Below, in pieces: positions 50,255-59,774 of a stretch of DNA of 64,000 nucleotides. Under the pieces are notes generated by a model that was not told the origin of the DNA, did not search any database, and saw nothing but the letters and a program-made list of their open reading frames with translations. Source of the DNA: UBA4733 sp036734945 (GTDB taxonomy: Bacteria > Chloroflexota > UBA4733); contig DAIMXP010000022.1 in NCBI GenBank assembly GCA_036734945.1, positions 1 to 64,000 on the forward strand. Direction: 5' to 3'. The position numbers and the translations under genes were made by a program. The first letter of the stretch is position 1, and every line of letters starts with the position of its first letter.

Positions 50255-51337
50255 ATGGCGCTCAGTGCCTCACTCATCTCACGGCAGCAGTTTGTGCGCT
50301 TGCGCGACCGGCTGCTGGACTTGCGCCTCTTCCGCAAGATCCTGATAGCCAATACCGCCCTGGTGGCGCTCGGCACTGTGCTGGGCTACTGGCTGACGCG
50401 CCACCAGGCCGAACGGGCCGACGCCGGCTGGACGATCCTGGTCGGGGTGGGCAGCGTCGGCATATCCCTGTTGCTCAACTCCGTGATTCTGCGCGCGGCG
50501 CTCTCCGCGATCGAGCCGCTGCGGGAAACCGTCGAGCAGGTTCGCCACGGCAACCCGGCGGCGCGGGCCTGCAAGCCACTATTCGGCGATCCGGACTTGC
50601 GCCGGCTCGGGGACACGCTCAATGCCCTCCTCGATACCGTCCAGGCGCAGCAACAGGAACTGGAAACGCAACTGCATCGCGTCCAGGCGCTCTCCGGCGC
50701 TGTAATCAGGGCCCAGGAGCAGGAACGGCAACGGATCGCGCGGGAATTGCACGACGAAGCCAGTCAGGCGTTGACCGCCATCATCGTCGGCCATCGAGTG
50801 ATAGAGCAGTTGGAAGATACCGACGCGATTAAGCGAAAGTCGCGCGAACTGCGCGACCTCACTGCTGATACCCTGGACGCCTTGCACCGGCTCATCGTTG
50901 AACTTCGTCCCAGCTTGCTGGAAGAGCGCGGGCTGTTGCCGGCGCTCCGCTGGTACATCGGCGAATATGGCGAACGCTTCGGCGTCAAACCGGAGCTCTT
51001 CACCGCCAGTTTTGACGCCCGCCTACCCCGCGAGGTGGAGACCGCCATCTTTCGCATTGTGCAGGAGGCGCTGACGAATGTCGTCCGCCATGCGCAGGCG
51101 CAGCACGTCTGGGTGCGCCTGTTGCGCCAGCCGGGCCGCATCGAGGTATCGATCGAAGATGACGGGTGTGGCTTTGTTGTGGAACGCCGATCGGCGCCGA
51201 CGGCGCCGACCCGTGGCCTGGGCCTACTTGGCATGCAAGAGCGGGCAGCGCTGGTCGGCGGACACTGCGACGTGCGGTCGGCCCCTGGCTGTGGGACGCG
51301 CATCATGGTGAGCGTTCCCGACGAGACGGCGTCGTAG
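50255..51337 (+). CDS. NarL-type sensor histidine kinase
   Basis: A 360-residue membrane kinase of the HisKA_3 class. Two helices (about 29-47 and 60-82) are followed by a HAMP-like/coiled-coil part (85-155), the dimerisation domain with phosphorylated H166 (RIARELHDEASQAL) and HATPase_c with IVQEALTNVVRHAQA and DDGCGF, then GLGLLGMQERA. There is almost no extracellular sensor, so it may sense membrane state. ATG 50255 follows GGGGAG. The LuxR-type regulator gene starts 20 bp after it. Confidence 0.93.
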   Translation: MALSASLISRQQFVRLRDRLLDLRLFRKILIANTALVALGTVLGYWLTRHQAERADAGWTILVGVGSVGISLLLNSVILRAALSAIEPLRETVEQVRHGNPAARACKPLFGDPDLRRLGDTLNALLDTVQAQQQELETQLHRVQALSGAVIRAQEQERQRIARELHDEASQALTAIIVGHRVIEQLEDTDAIKRKSRELRDLTADTLDALHRLIVELRPSLLEERGLLPALRWYIGEYGERFGVKPELFTASFDARLPREVETAIFRIVQEALTNVVRHAQAQHVWVRLLRQPGRIEVSIEDDGCGFVVERRSAPTAPTRGLGLLGMQERAALVGGHCDVRSAPGCGTRIMVSVPDETAS

Positions 51338-51357
51338 GGCGCCGGAGGAGATTCCTT

Positions 51358-52044
51358 GTGACCACGATTCGCTTGCTCATTGTCGACGACCATGCAGTGC
51401 TGCGGGCTGGCTTGCGTGCTCTGTTCAACCTGCAACCCGATATGGAGGTCGTCGGTGAGGCCGGTGAGGGTGAAACGGCGATTCGCCTGGCCCGTGAGAT
51501 GGCGCCGACAGTCGTGCTGATGGACATCTCTATGCCGGGGGTTGGCGGTGTCGAGGCGACGCGGCGCATTATGCAGCACGCAGGCAGCGCGCGATCAGCG
51601 ACCCGCGTGCTGGCGCTCACCATGTACGACAACCCGCACTACCTGTTCGAGGCCCTCCAGAGCGGCGCCGCCGGGTATGTGCCCAAGCGTGCTGCCGACA
51701 CCGACCTGTTGACGGCGATTCGGGCCGTGGCCTCCGGCCAGTCGTTCCTGTACCCCAGCGCCGCGAAGACTTTGATCACGGCGTTTCTAGAGCACGGTCG
51801 GGAACGCCACGACAGCTATGACCTGTTGACGGCGCGTGAGAAAGAAGTGCTGCGCCTGATCGCCGAAGGCCACACCAACCGCCAGATTGCCGACCTCCTG
51901 GTCGTCAGTCCCAACACTGTCGAAGTACACCGCAGCCGCATTCGCGAAAAGTTGAATGTGCATGATCGCACCGAGATTCTCAAGTATGCCCTCAGCCGAG
52001 GGCTAGTCGAGTCGGTGCCGGCCGTGGGGCGGAGTGGCGAGTGA
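51358..52044 (+). CDS. NarL/FixJ-family response regulator
   Basis: A 228-residue regulator: receiver domain with DD 10-11 and phospho-acceptor D56 (VVLMDISMPGVGG), Lys in YVPKRA, and a LuxR-type HTH at about 160-222 (LTAREKEVLRLIAEGHTN then IADLLVVSPNTVEVHRSRI). GGAGGAG 8 bases before GTG 51358 fixes the start. It is the partner of the preceding kinase. Its stop overlaps the GTG of the cytochrome gene. Confidence 0.95.
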   Translation: MTTIRLLIVDDHAVLRAGLRALFNLQPDMEVVGEAGEGETAIRLAREMAPTVVLMDISMPGVGGVEATRRIMQHAGSARSATRVLALTMYDNPHYLFEALQSGAAGYVPKRAADTDLLTAIRAVASGQSFLYPSAAKTLITAFLEHGRERHDSYDLLTAREKEVLRLIAEGHTNRQIADLLVVSPNTVEVHRSRIREKLNVHDRTEILKYALSRGLVESVPAVGRSGE

Positions 52045-52679
52045 AAGCAGCCGCGCGGGTTGCCAGCATCCTCGCGGCACTCCTCCTGGTTGGCTGCGGC
52101 GGTGTACCGGCGACGGTAACGCCCACCGTCTCGCCGGTGGACGTACCTGCGTCCGTACCCGTTGTCGGCACGCCAACACCTTTGCCTACCGCTGAACCAA
52201 CAGCGACGTCATTGGCCACGACGCCACCAACGGTGGCCCCGGCGACTGCCACGGCAACGCCAACCGTCGCACCTGCGACGGCAACTGCAACAGCCACGGC
52301 CAGGCCGGCAACGCCCACTGCCATCCCAACCGCAACCCCTCACCCGGCGGCTACAGCTACGGCGCGGCTAATAGCGCGTCCGGCAACCCCGGCGTTGGCA
52401 ACTGATCCGGCTGCCGCGGCTCGTGGGAAGGCGATCTTTCTCTCGACGGTCGGTTGTGCCCTTTGCCACACGATTGACGGCCTTTCCACGGGTGATCAGG
52501 GACCCAACCTTACGCACATCGCCAGCCAGCCCTACGACTCCTTGCCGAACGACCCGCCCTTCCTACGTCGCTGGATCAGCAATCCCCAGGCGATCCGGCC
52601 AGGTACACTGATGCCTGATCTGGGGCTCACTTCCGCTCAGGTGAACGACCTCGTCGCCTACCTGGAGACAATGCGTTAG
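52041..52679 (+). CDS. Cytochrome c lipoprotein
   Basis: A 212-residue lipoprotein: signal peptide with lipobox LLVGC (C19), a Thr/Pro/Ala-rich linker to about residue 120, and a monoheme cytochrome c domain with CALCH (C139, C142, H143) and a distal Met in GTLMPDLGL. The domain resembles the cytochrome c tail of the two CtaC proteins (GPNLTHI, VNDLVAYLETM), so it could feed or replace that electron path. GTGA overlap with the response regulator gene. Confidence 0.92.
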   Translation: MKAAARVASILAALLLVGCGGVPATVTPTVSPVDVPASVPVVGTPTPLPTAEPTATSLATTPPTVAPATATATPTVAPATATATATARPATPTAIPTATPHPAATATARLIARPATPALATDPAAAARGKAIFLSTVGCALCHTIDGLSTGDQGPNLTHIASQPYDSLPNDPPFLRRWISNPQAIRPGTLMPDLGLTSAQVNDLVAYLETMR

Positions 52680-52829
52680 CCCGCCAGTCTTGTGCCCAGC
52701 GGGCGACGCGTTGGGGTACGCATGGGGCATGACCGGCCAGCGGTAGGTTGACAGCCGTCGATGCGTCCCGGAGCATGGAGCGTGCCGATGAAGCGGCGAT
52801 GCCGCGCATGATGCCAGAAAGGTTCTTCG

Positions 52830-53246
52830 ATGCGCCGATGCAACAACTGCCGGTTCGAGAACGCGAATGACGCAAGGATCTGCGCCCGCTGTGGGCAGCC
52901 GCTGGTGACTGCCGGCGATGCACCTGCTGAGGATGTGGCGCCGGTGCTGCCCGCTTGGATGCAGTCCATGCAGCGCGACGCAGAGCCGTCGGCCACCCCG
53001 GGCGCCACCGGCAGCGCTTCCAGCGCCGTGGCGGCTGCCGCGACGCTGCCGGTGCAAGTGCGCCGCAGCCGGGTCCCAGTGCTCTCCGTCTACGGGCGGG
53101 CCGGCGCCGCCGAGCCCGCCCTCACGCTCACTCCTGCCGCCGACACCAGTGTGCCCGTTCGCCGGAGCCACAGGTTACGGTCGGTGCTGCTGCTCGCCAT
53201 CGTTGTTCTTGCCCTGGCGTATCTCGTTCTGCGCATGTACTCCTGA
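52830..53246 (+). CDS. Zinc-ribbon membrane protein
   Basis: A 138-residue protein with an N-terminal zinc ribbon (CNNC at 4-7, CARC at about 18-21), an Ala/Pro-rich middle and one C-terminal membrane helix (about 117-134). The ribbon is therefore cytoplasmic and tail-anchored. No function is assignable. AAAGGTT upstream of the ATG is only a fair ribosome binding site. Confidence 0.75.
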   Translation: MRRCNNCRFENANDARICARCGQPLVTAGDAPAEDVAPVLPAWMQSMQRDAEPSATPGATGSASSAVAAAATLPVQVRRSRVPVLSVYGRAGAAEPALTLTPAADTSVPVRRSHRLRSVLLLAIVVLALAYLVLRMYS

Positions 53247-53285
53247 ACAGCCGGCCGTCTTCAGCAAATCTTTAATTCCGTGCTG

Positions 53286-53291
53286 TATGAT
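53286..53291 (+). promoter_or_regulatory. Possible -10 box of the GlsB-like gene
   Basis: TATGAT, about 57 bases before GTG 53348, leaves room for a leader that includes the GGAG ribosome binding site. The -35 is unclear. Confidence 0.35.
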
Positions 53292-53347
53292 GCTGAGTAC
53301 GGTTGCTTGAGGCGGACCCTGGCAGCGAACAGAATGGAGCGCGACAC

Positions 53348-53683
53348 GTGATTATTCCCATCGCCCTGCTGGTGGCGGCGCTTGTGCTGTTGCTCGTGGC
53401 AGTCAAGGTAATCACCGGCCTGGTATTCCTTATCTTGCCCTGGATTATCCTCGGCCTGGTGGCCGGTTGGATAGCCAGCAAGATCGTGGGCAGCCCTTAC
53501 GGCCTGCGCGGTGACATGCTGGTGGGTATCGCCGGATCGGTCATCGGCGGCTCGATCTTCTCACTTTTCCACGTCCACACAGGCGGAACGCTGTCGCTTT
53601 CGCACGTGCTCGTCAGCATCATTGGCGCTGTCATCCTGCTGGTCGCGATGCGCGCTTTCCAGCGTCCGGCTTTCCAGCTGTAG
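53348..53683 (+). CDS. GlsB/YeaQ/YmgE-like membrane protein
   Basis: A 111-residue protein with three to four helices rich in Gly, of the transglycosylase-associated/GlsB stress family: LGLVAGWIASKIVGSPYGLRGDMLVGIAGSVIGG is the signature stretch (broken here at family positions 36-70). The N-terminus carries an additional hydrophobic helix. GGAG 8 bases ahead of GTG 53348 supports the start. It converges on the TolB-like gene. Confidence 0.8.
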   Translation: MIIPIALLVAALVLLLVAVKVITGLVFLILPWIILGLVAGWIASKIVGSPYGLRGDMLVGIAGSVIGGSIFSLFHVHTGGTLSLSHVLVSIIGAVILLVAMRAFQRPAFQL

Positions 53684-53717
53684 GCTTCAGTACCGCAGTC
53701 GTCGCCCTGCCGAAGCG

Positions 53718-54722
53718 CTACTTTGCCCAACTCGGGCGACTTGTGGCGTCAATGCCATTGGTGGTGAGGCGCACCGGCTTGCCGTTCGCCGCCAGGGCGG
53801 GCGCTGTAGTCACGCCAACCTGAAAGAGGTCGAACTGGTTGTCGGTTTCGGCGATATAGGCGATGGCGGCGCCGTCGGGCGACCAGGTGGGCTGGGCGTT
53901 GACCCCCGGCTCCAGCAGCGTCGCCTTGAGCGTGGTGTCGGCGGCAAGCGTGTCGGGAACGGTGGCCGCGTACAATTCGTCCGCCGTTGTCCCGCGTCGA
54001 ATGAAGGCCAACACCTTGCCGTCGGGCGACCATGCTGGCTGAAAATTGGTTTCCTTGGCTGATGTGAGCGTGAAGGTCTCGTTGTTGACGATGTCCTCCA
54101 GGACCAGCGTGGCGTAGGTTGCCGTGGCCGTGGCGTCGTAAGCCCACCTGGTATAGACGATCTGCCCTGGGTGACCGGGGCGGTACTGGACGTCGGCATC
54201 ACCGCCCGCTTGCACGTCCGGCGCGCTTACCTGCCGGAACGCTCGCGTGGCGAGGTTCAGAGACCACAGGCGTAAATCAATGTTCGGCTCTTGCTTCCCA
54301 CGGTCCGAGCTGAAGATGAGCGACGCCCCATCGGGCGTCGACCAGGCGGGCATGGCCGCCCACAGGTTGTCTTGCACCACAGTGTTCTGGTCGTGCGTCA
54401 GTAGAGTCTGGTTGCTGCCGTCGGCGTTCATGACGCCGATGTCACTGTAGTCCTTCTGGCGAACTGCGTAGGCGATGCGCTTGCCGTCGGGTGACCAGAC
54501 GGGTCCCGTAAAGTCGCCAACTGCCGGGTTTGCCTTTGCCAGGTCGCGGTTGCCGCTGGCTGAGAGCTCCTCAATAGCGCCGCCACGCACATAGAGCAGC
54601 CGGCCGCTGACACTCGCCGCCGCCGGGGCATTGATGTTGACCATGCCCGTGCTGGGAACAGCCCCTGCACACGCCGTACTGAGCAGCGCGGCAGAGGCCA
54701 GCGCCGCAGCGATCTTGCGCAT
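53718..54722 (-). CDS. TolB-like WD40/PD40 beta-propeller lipoprotein
   Basis: A 334-residue lipoprotein: signal peptide with LLSTAC lipobox (Cys near 18), then repeated PD40 blades, each with a WSPDGKRIAY-type end (near 80, 130, 215, 262 and 300). The fold predicts a scaffold or binding role at the cell surface. GAGGG before ATG 54722 sets the start, 1 bp after the LCP gene stop, so both are cotranscribed. Confidence 0.88.
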   Translation of the reverse strand: MRKIAAALASAALLSTACAGAVPSTGMVNINAPAAASVSGRLLYVRGGAIEELSASGNRDLAKANPAVGDFTGPVWSPDGKRIAYAVRQKDYSDIGVMNADGSNQTLLTHDQNTVVQDNLWAAMPAWSTPDGASLIFSSDRGKQEPNIDLRLWSLNLATRAFRQVSAPDVQAGGDADVQYRPGHPGQIVYTRWAYDATATATYATLVLEDIVNNETFTLTSAKETNFQPAWSPDGKVLAFIRRGTTADELYAATVPDTLAADTTLKATLLEPGVNAQPTWSPDGAAIAYIAETDNQFDLFQVGVTTAPALAANGKPVRLTTNGIDATSRPSWAK

Positions 54723-54723
54723 G

Positions 54724-56178
54724 TTAGAAGCCCTCAAATGTGCCGTGGTCCTGACCCAACGTCACCACGATGTCGTCGGCGCCGTGGCTCGTCCCAGCCG
54801 GCGCTGTCTGCACCTGACCGCCGAAAAGCTCAGCAACCATGGTAGCAATATCCTGTTTCTCCGGGTTGTACACGGTGACCAGCGTGGCGGGGTAGGCCGT
54901 GTTGCCGGCGTTACCCGCTGGATCAACAGTGTAGCCAAGGCTCGTCAAGTAGGTCGCCGCCTGACTGGCTAATCCCCCGATGGTCGTACCGTTTTCGACG
55001 GCAATGTGCGCACTGCCCGTGGCGAGTACCGCCGGCGGCGCTGCCGCCGCCGGTGGCGCAAAGACGTGGGCGACCAGCGCGTGTACCGTCGGCCAGTTTG
55101 GTCGCACGATGTCTTGCACAAGGCCGTTGACGGTAATCGTATCGAGCGACGAGTAATCCGGCGGCATCAGCACGTATTGCGTGTACGGTTGGCGTCCGTA
55201 TTGCCGGAGGAAGTTGCCCAGGGCGAAGAGGTCGGGCACACTGAAGTCGCTCTTGACATAGCCGGCCAGGTCGTTGAGATAGGCCGGGATCTGGAGCAAC
55301 GTTCCTGGTTGCTCGACCTTCTTGCGAAGCTGCAGGAGCACCTGCTGCTGGCGCTGAGAGCGGCCAAAGTCCCCGATGGGGTCGGCGTGCCGTGAGCGCA
55401 CGTACTGCAGCGCCGTGGCGCCATCCATGTGCTGCGGACCGGCGGGGATGTAGAGGCGGCGGCTGGCAAAGATATCGGTTGTGGTGACCTGACCGTTGGC
55501 GATGTCGTCGGGGTAATTGTCGTCCAGCACCGGGTGCAAGGCATCGATATCCAAACCACCGGCTGTGTCGATGACCTTGATGAAACCCTGCAAGCCGATC
55601 CAGGCGTAGTGGTCGATGTGAATACCGAAGTCGTCCTCGATCGTCTGCCGGGCCAGCGCGATGCCGCCGCCACCGGGATGGTCTTGTTCCCCGAACTGGA
55701 AGGCGACTTGAATCTTGCCCACACCATGCCCGGGGATCGGCACCCAGAAGTCGCGGGGGATCGAGAGCAGGCTGATCGTGTGGTGTACCGGATCGATGCT
55801 GGCCACGATCATAATCTGGGTGATGAAGCTGCCAGTAAATTTGGCGTCGGTGTCGCTACCCAGCAGCAGGATATTCATGCGTTGCGTGCCGCCGAGTGAG
55901 GGAAACGGCGTCGCGGTGGGCGGTGGCGGGGCTGGGGGCACTGCTGTCGCCGCGCCAGGGGCCGAGACCGCTTGCGTCGCGCTCGCCGTTGCGACGACTC
56001 GGGTCGGCACAGGAATGATGACGTTGGTGATGGTGCTCACCGGCGCGTAGATAGCGCGATCAAACCAAACTCCGCCGGCTACAACCACCAACAGGACGAT
56101 GCCGGCAACGATCAGCCCGCGCGCGCCGCGTCGCCTGCGGTGAAGACGGGGTGGTGGCACGAGTCCCTCTTCCTCCAC
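54724..56178 (-). CDS. LytR-CpsA-Psr (LCP) family protein with LytR_C domain
   Basis: A 484-residue membrane-anchored enzyme. There is a basic N-terminus and one helix (about 23-45), then the LCP domain from ~95 (MNILLLGSDT, ISLLSIPRDFWVPI, IDHYAWIGLQGFIKVID, YVRSRHADPIGDFGRSQRQQ) and a C-terminal LytR_C domain (from ~375, VENGTTIGGLASQAATYL). LCP enzymes move glycopolymers onto the cell wall, which implies a wall-bound polymer. GTG start. It leads into the TolB-like gene. Confidence 0.93.
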   Translation of the reverse strand: MEEEGLVPPPRLHRRRRGARGLIVAGIVLLVVVAGGVWFDRAIYAPVSTITNVIIPVPTRVVATASATQAVSAPGAATAVPPAPPPPTATPFPSLGGTQRMNILLLGSDTDAKFTGSFITQIMIVASIDPVHHTISLLSIPRDFWVPIPGHGVGKIQVAFQFGEQDHPGGGGIALARQTIEDDFGIHIDHYAWIGLQGFIKVIDTAGGLDIDALHPVLDDNYPDDIANGQVTTTDIFASRRLYIPAGPQHMDGATALQYVRSRHADPIGDFGRSQRQQQVLLQLRKKVEQPGTLLQIPAYLNDLAGYVKSDFSVPDLFALGNFLRQYGRQPYTQYVLMPPDYSSLDTITVNGLVQDIVRPNWPTVHALVAHVFAPPAAAAPPAVLATGSAHIAVENGTTIGGLASQAATYLTSLGYTVDPAGNAGNTAYPATLVTVYNPEKQDIATMVAELFGGQVQTAPAGTSHGADDIVVTLGQDHGTFEGF

Positions 56179-56346
56179 CTGGCCGCAGCGCTGCCGCCAG
56201 GCACAACCATATACCAGGTAGGACGCCCCAACCCCGTTGGTGTCACGCCCAGCACGGTCACTGGGGCCTGATATTGCAGTTTAGCACTGATCGGGACCGC
56301 CGGTTGTTGCTACAATGGCGGCAGTATGAGAAAGGACAGCATCCAC

Positions 56347-57393
56347 ATGCAAATGGGCAGCACATCACTGCGAGATCTGGCGCGGTTGCGCGACAGCCGG
56401 TCTCGGCGCGCTTCCAGTTACGACCAGAGCGGCGGCAACCGTGACCACCTCCTCATCGCACCGGGTGCGACGGCTGAGTTGGCGCGCATTGAGGGAGCGG
56501 GCTGTGTGACACACATCTGGACGACGATTTCCTGCCGTGATCCTTTCCACCTGCGCAAGCTGGTGCTGCGCATGTGGTGGGATGGCGAGGCGGAACCCAG
56601 CGTCGAAGCGCCGGTCGGCGATTTCTTTGGCTTGGGGCACGCCCAGCACACCTATTTCGTGTCGCTGCCTCTGCAGATGTTCGATCGCGGCTTCAACTGC
56701 TGGTTCCCCATGCCGTTTGCGCGCGGCGCGCGTATCACGATTCAGAACGAGTCGGATGAGCAAGCCGTCTACTATTACTACGTGGACTATGAGCAGTACG
56801 ACAGCCTGGAGAGCGACGTTGCCCGCTTTCACTGCCAGTGGCGGCGCGAGAACCCGACGCTCGTGCAACCGCCAGATGCGCTCGATGAGCGGCAGCAACG
56901 CCTGAACACGACTGGTAAGGACAACTACGTGGTGCTGGAGGCGGAGGGTCGCGGTCACTATGTCGGCTGTCACCTCGACGTTGATCTGCCTGAGCCGGGC
57001 TGGTGGGGGGAAGGCGACGACATGTTCTTCATCGACGGTGAGACCTGGCCGCCCTCGCTGCACGGCACCGGCACCGAAGACTATTTCTGCGGCGCCTGGA
57101 ACTACAATGCGCTCCAGCAGCCGTTCTCTGCGCCCTACTTCGGTTACCACTTCAAGACCAACTCGGACTACACCGGCAAGCACTCGCAGTACCGCTATCA
57201 CATCGAAGACCCGGTCCGCTTCCAGCGCTCGTTGCGCTTCTCCATCGAACACGGCCATGCCAACGATCGCCAGGGCGATTGGAGCAGCACGGCCTACTGG
57301 TATCAAACAGAGCCGCATCGCCGCTTCCCGGTATTACTGCCGGTGGAGCAGCGCTTGCCCTCCCGCTGGGGCGGTATCGAGCGCTGGCGGTGA
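56347..57393 (+). CDS. DUF2961 (GH172-like) glycoside hydrolase
   Basis: A 348-residue DUF2961 protein; characterised members (GH172) act on fructose or arabinofuranose sugars. It shows GAGCVTHIWTTI near 45, EAPVGDFFGLGHA near 90, TGTEDYFCGAWNYN near 240 (catalytic Glu region) and HGHANDRQGDWSSTAYWYQ near 310. There is no signal peptide, so it is cytoplasmic. AAGGA favours ATG 56347; ATG 56326 would be nearly leaderless after a TACAAT at 56311. The glycosyltransferase GTG overlaps its stop. Confidence 0.88.
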   Translation: MQMGSTSLRDLARLRDSRSRRASSYDQSGGNRDHLLIAPGATAELARIEGAGCVTHIWTTISCRDPFHLRKLVLRMWWDGEAEPSVEAPVGDFFGLGHAQHTYFVSLPLQMFDRGFNCWFPMPFARGARITIQNESDEQAVYYYYVDYEQYDSLESDVARFHCQWRRENPTLVQPPDALDERQQRLNTTGKDNYVVLEAEGRGHYVGCHLDVDLPEPGWWGEGDDMFFIDGETWPPSLHGTGTEDYFCGAWNYNALQQPFSAPYFGYHFKTNSDYTGKHSQYRYHIEDPVRFQRSLRFSIEHGHANDRQGDWSSTAYWYQTEPHRRFPVLLPVEQRLPSRWGGIERWR

Positions 57394-58568
57394 CCGACGC
57401 GCCGCCCCTGATCCGGCACGTCCTGCCGGGCCTGGGCCTATTGCCGCGTGATCTTCGTCACGACAGCGTCAGCGGCCTGGTCGGCTCGGCCCTCGGCTTC
57501 GCGCAGGCGAGCGCCGACTCGGGCGGTGACGTCGAGTTATGGGGTCTTGCCAACCCGGCAAACGCCTTCGACCGTTACAGCCTCGGAGCTGTGTGTCTGC
57601 GCGGCATACGGCCCTGGCGGCTGGGGCGCGCCGGCCCGGTAGACGTGCGCTATCAAATGGCGGTCGGGTGGGCGGCAATCTCCGCCCGGCGCTGCAGCAT
57701 CCTGCATGCTCACGCGCTGCCGACCTTACTACTGCTGCCGAAGGCACGGCGGCGCGTGTTGCATTTGCATATGGCCCTCGGCCATGCGACCCAGCTGGAG
57801 GTCCAATTGCTGCGGCGAGCTGACGCGGTCATCTGTGCCAGCGAGTATCTGGCGGTCAGCTTCCGTCGCCACCACCCGCACTATCGAGGCGTCGTGCGCA
57901 TCATCCGCAACGGGGCTGACCCCGCGCTCACCGCAGACGCCACGTCAGGTATCGACTACCGTCGTCGACTTGGCCTGCAGCCGGCTGACTGCGTGGTGGT
58001 CTTCGCCGGCCAGGTGGCGCCGCAGAAGGGCATCGATCACCTGATCGCGGCACTTGCCCTGTTGCCGCCATCCCAGCGGCCCCACCTGCTGATTGCCGGC
58101 TCCAGCACCCTCTGGCGTTCGGTCGATACCGTGGGCCAGGAAGAAGTGTCGCCCTTCGAGCAAGCATTGCGCCAGCGCAGCGCCGACCTCCCCGTGCGTT
58201 GGCTCGGCAAGGTAGCCGTGACGGCGATGCCCGAACTGCTCCTGGCTGCCGACATCGTCTGCTGCCCGTCGGTGGTGCAAGAAGGACTGGCGACGATCAA
58301 TCTGGAAGCGGCGGCAGCCGGCAAACCCGTCGTTTCCTCGCGGGTGGGGGGCATTCCGGAGATCGTCGAGGATGGAGTCACCGGCCTGCTCGTCCCCCCG
58401 GGTGACGAGGCAGCTCTGGCGCACGCCCTCAGCCGGCTGCAAAACGACGCCCCGCTCCGCCACCGCTTGGGCGCCACGGCACGCCGCGGTGTCCATACCT
58501 GGTCCCAGGCTGGGCAGGAGGTCAGGGCGTTATATGATGAGTTGTTGGGCGGACCCGAGCGGCGATGA
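57390..58568 (+). CDS. Glycosyltransferase family 4-like protein
   Basis: A 392-residue GT-B glycosyltransferase. The C-terminal domain carries VVFAGQVAPQKGIDHLIAAL near 205, RWLGKV near 270 and the nucleotide-sugar motif CPSVVQEGLATINLEAAAAGKPVV near 290, followed by GGIPEIVEDGVTGLLVPPGD. Donor and acceptor are unknown. GTG 57390 overlaps the DUF2961 stop (GTGA), and the WD40 gene starts 16 bp after, so a three-gene unit is likely. Confidence 0.93.
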   Translation: MTDAPPLIRHVLPGLGLLPRDLRHDSVSGLVGSALGFAQASADSGGDVELWGLANPANAFDRYSLGAVCLRGIRPWRLGRAGPVDVRYQMAVGWAAISARRCSILHAHALPTLLLLPKARRRVLHLHMALGHATQLEVQLLRRADAVICASEYLAVSFRRHHPHYRGVVRIIRNGADPALTADATSGIDYRRRLGLQPADCVVVFAGQVAPQKGIDHLIAALALLPPSQRPHLLIAGSSTLWRSVDTVGQEEVSPFEQALRQRSADLPVRWLGKVAVTAMPELLLAADIVCCPSVVQEGLATINLEAAAAGKPVVSSRVGGIPEIVEDGVTGLLVPPGDEAALAHALSRLQNDAPLRHRLGATARRGVHTWSQAGQEVRALYDELLGGPERR

Positions 58569-58584
58569 TCGGCGTGTTCAGGGG

Positions 58585-59721
58585 ATGGGGTGGATCGCAC
58601 GGATACGCCGATGGGCCCGGCGTGCGCGAGTCCGTGCCCAAACGGGGCGGCGCATGCGCACCGTAGTGCCTCGTCGGGTGTTCCTCGGCGGCATCCTGGG
58701 CCTGAACGCGGGCGTCCTGAGCGCCTGTGGGCAGACGGTCGTTGCCGTGGTGAGCACCCCAGTGGCCACTGTCGGTGACGTTGCGCCGGCAACCGGCGCC
58801 TTCAACGTCACCCCGGCCTGGACCCAGCCAGGTGGCAGCGGCACAGTGGAAACGCTGGCGTGGCGTCCGGGGCAGCAACAGTTCGCCACCGGCTCCTCGG
58901 ACGGCCAGGTCCGGCTCCGGTCGAGCGCTGGCATGGTGCAACAAACCATACCCTTTGCCGGTTTTGTCAGCGGGCTCTCCTGGTCGCCGGATGGCGCCAT
59001 ACTGGCAGTGGCAACGACGCACGGTTCGCTGCTGTTCTGGCCTGGTCATGGCGCCTGGCCGACGTCGATCGGCACCGTTGTCAATCGGTATGCCGGCGTA
59101 GCCTGGCGACCGGATGGTGGCGTGCTGGCCGTTGCCGGTGGTGAGGGCAGCGTGACGCTCTGGCAGCCTACCGGAACGCCTGGCCCAACGCTCGCCATTA
59201 GCGGTCAGACCACCGCCCTGGCCTGGTCGCCCGATGGCGCATTGCTCGCCGCCGGCAACCGTACCGGCGAGGTACATGTCTGGACGGCCGCCGGCGGGCA
59301 ACACTGGCTGACAGCCGCCGCCAACCGACGCGACGTGAACAGCCTGGCCTGGTCTCCCGATGGTCGCCTGCTCGCTGCCGGTTACGAGGACGGTTCAGTG
59401 GCGCTACTGACAGCGGACGCCGGCCGGGAGCAAGGCAGCCTGCCGGTCGGTCGGCCCGTGAACACGGTGACCTGGTCGCCCAACGGGGCAATCCTGGCGG
59501 TGTCATCGCTGCGCCTGAGCGTGACCCTCTGGTCAGCGGTTCCACCGGCGCCGCTCACTGAGCTTCCGGTCGGCTACGACGTCAACGGCCTGCTCTGGTC
59601 GCCCGCCGGCGACTTGCTGCTCGCCGGCGCCGACGACCACGCCCTGCATGCCTGGTCGGTTCAGCCGGCGCAGGGGCCAGGGTCGCCAATGCTGTCGGCA
59701 ACAGGCTTTATGGCACGCTGA
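58585..59721 (+). CDS. WD40-repeat lipoprotein
   Basis: A 378-residue secreted propeller. A basic stretch (1-30) with RRVFLGGILGLN is followed by LSAC, so a lipoprotein with a Tat-like signal is likely (Cys near 47). Seven or so WD40 blades follow, each with a WSPDGALLAAG-type core (near 140, 180, 220, 260, 300 and 340). ATG 58654 is an alternative start. It is the last gene of the unit with the hydrolase and glycosyltransferase. Confidence 0.85.
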   Translation: MGWIARIRRWARRARVRAQTGRRMRTVVPRRVFLGGILGLNAGVLSACGQTVVAVVSTPVATVGDVAPATGAFNVTPAWTQPGGSGTVETLAWRPGQQQFATGSSDGQVRLRSSAGMVQQTIPFAGFVSGLSWSPDGAILAVATTHGSLLFWPGHGAWPTSIGTVVNRYAGVAWRPDGGVLAVAGGEGSVTLWQPTGTPGPTLAISGQTTALAWSPDGALLAAGNRTGEVHVWTAAGGQHWLTAAANRRDVNSLAWSPDGRLLAAGYEDGSVALLTADAGREQGSLPVGRPVNTVTWSPNGAILAVSSLRLSVTLWSAVPPAPLTELPVGYDVNGLLWSPAGDLLLAGADDHALHAWSVQPAQGPGSPMLSATGFMAR

Positions 59722-59774
59722 GGCTCACCCACGGGCAGTAGAACGGGACGACGCCACACCGCGCTTGCCGTGCG

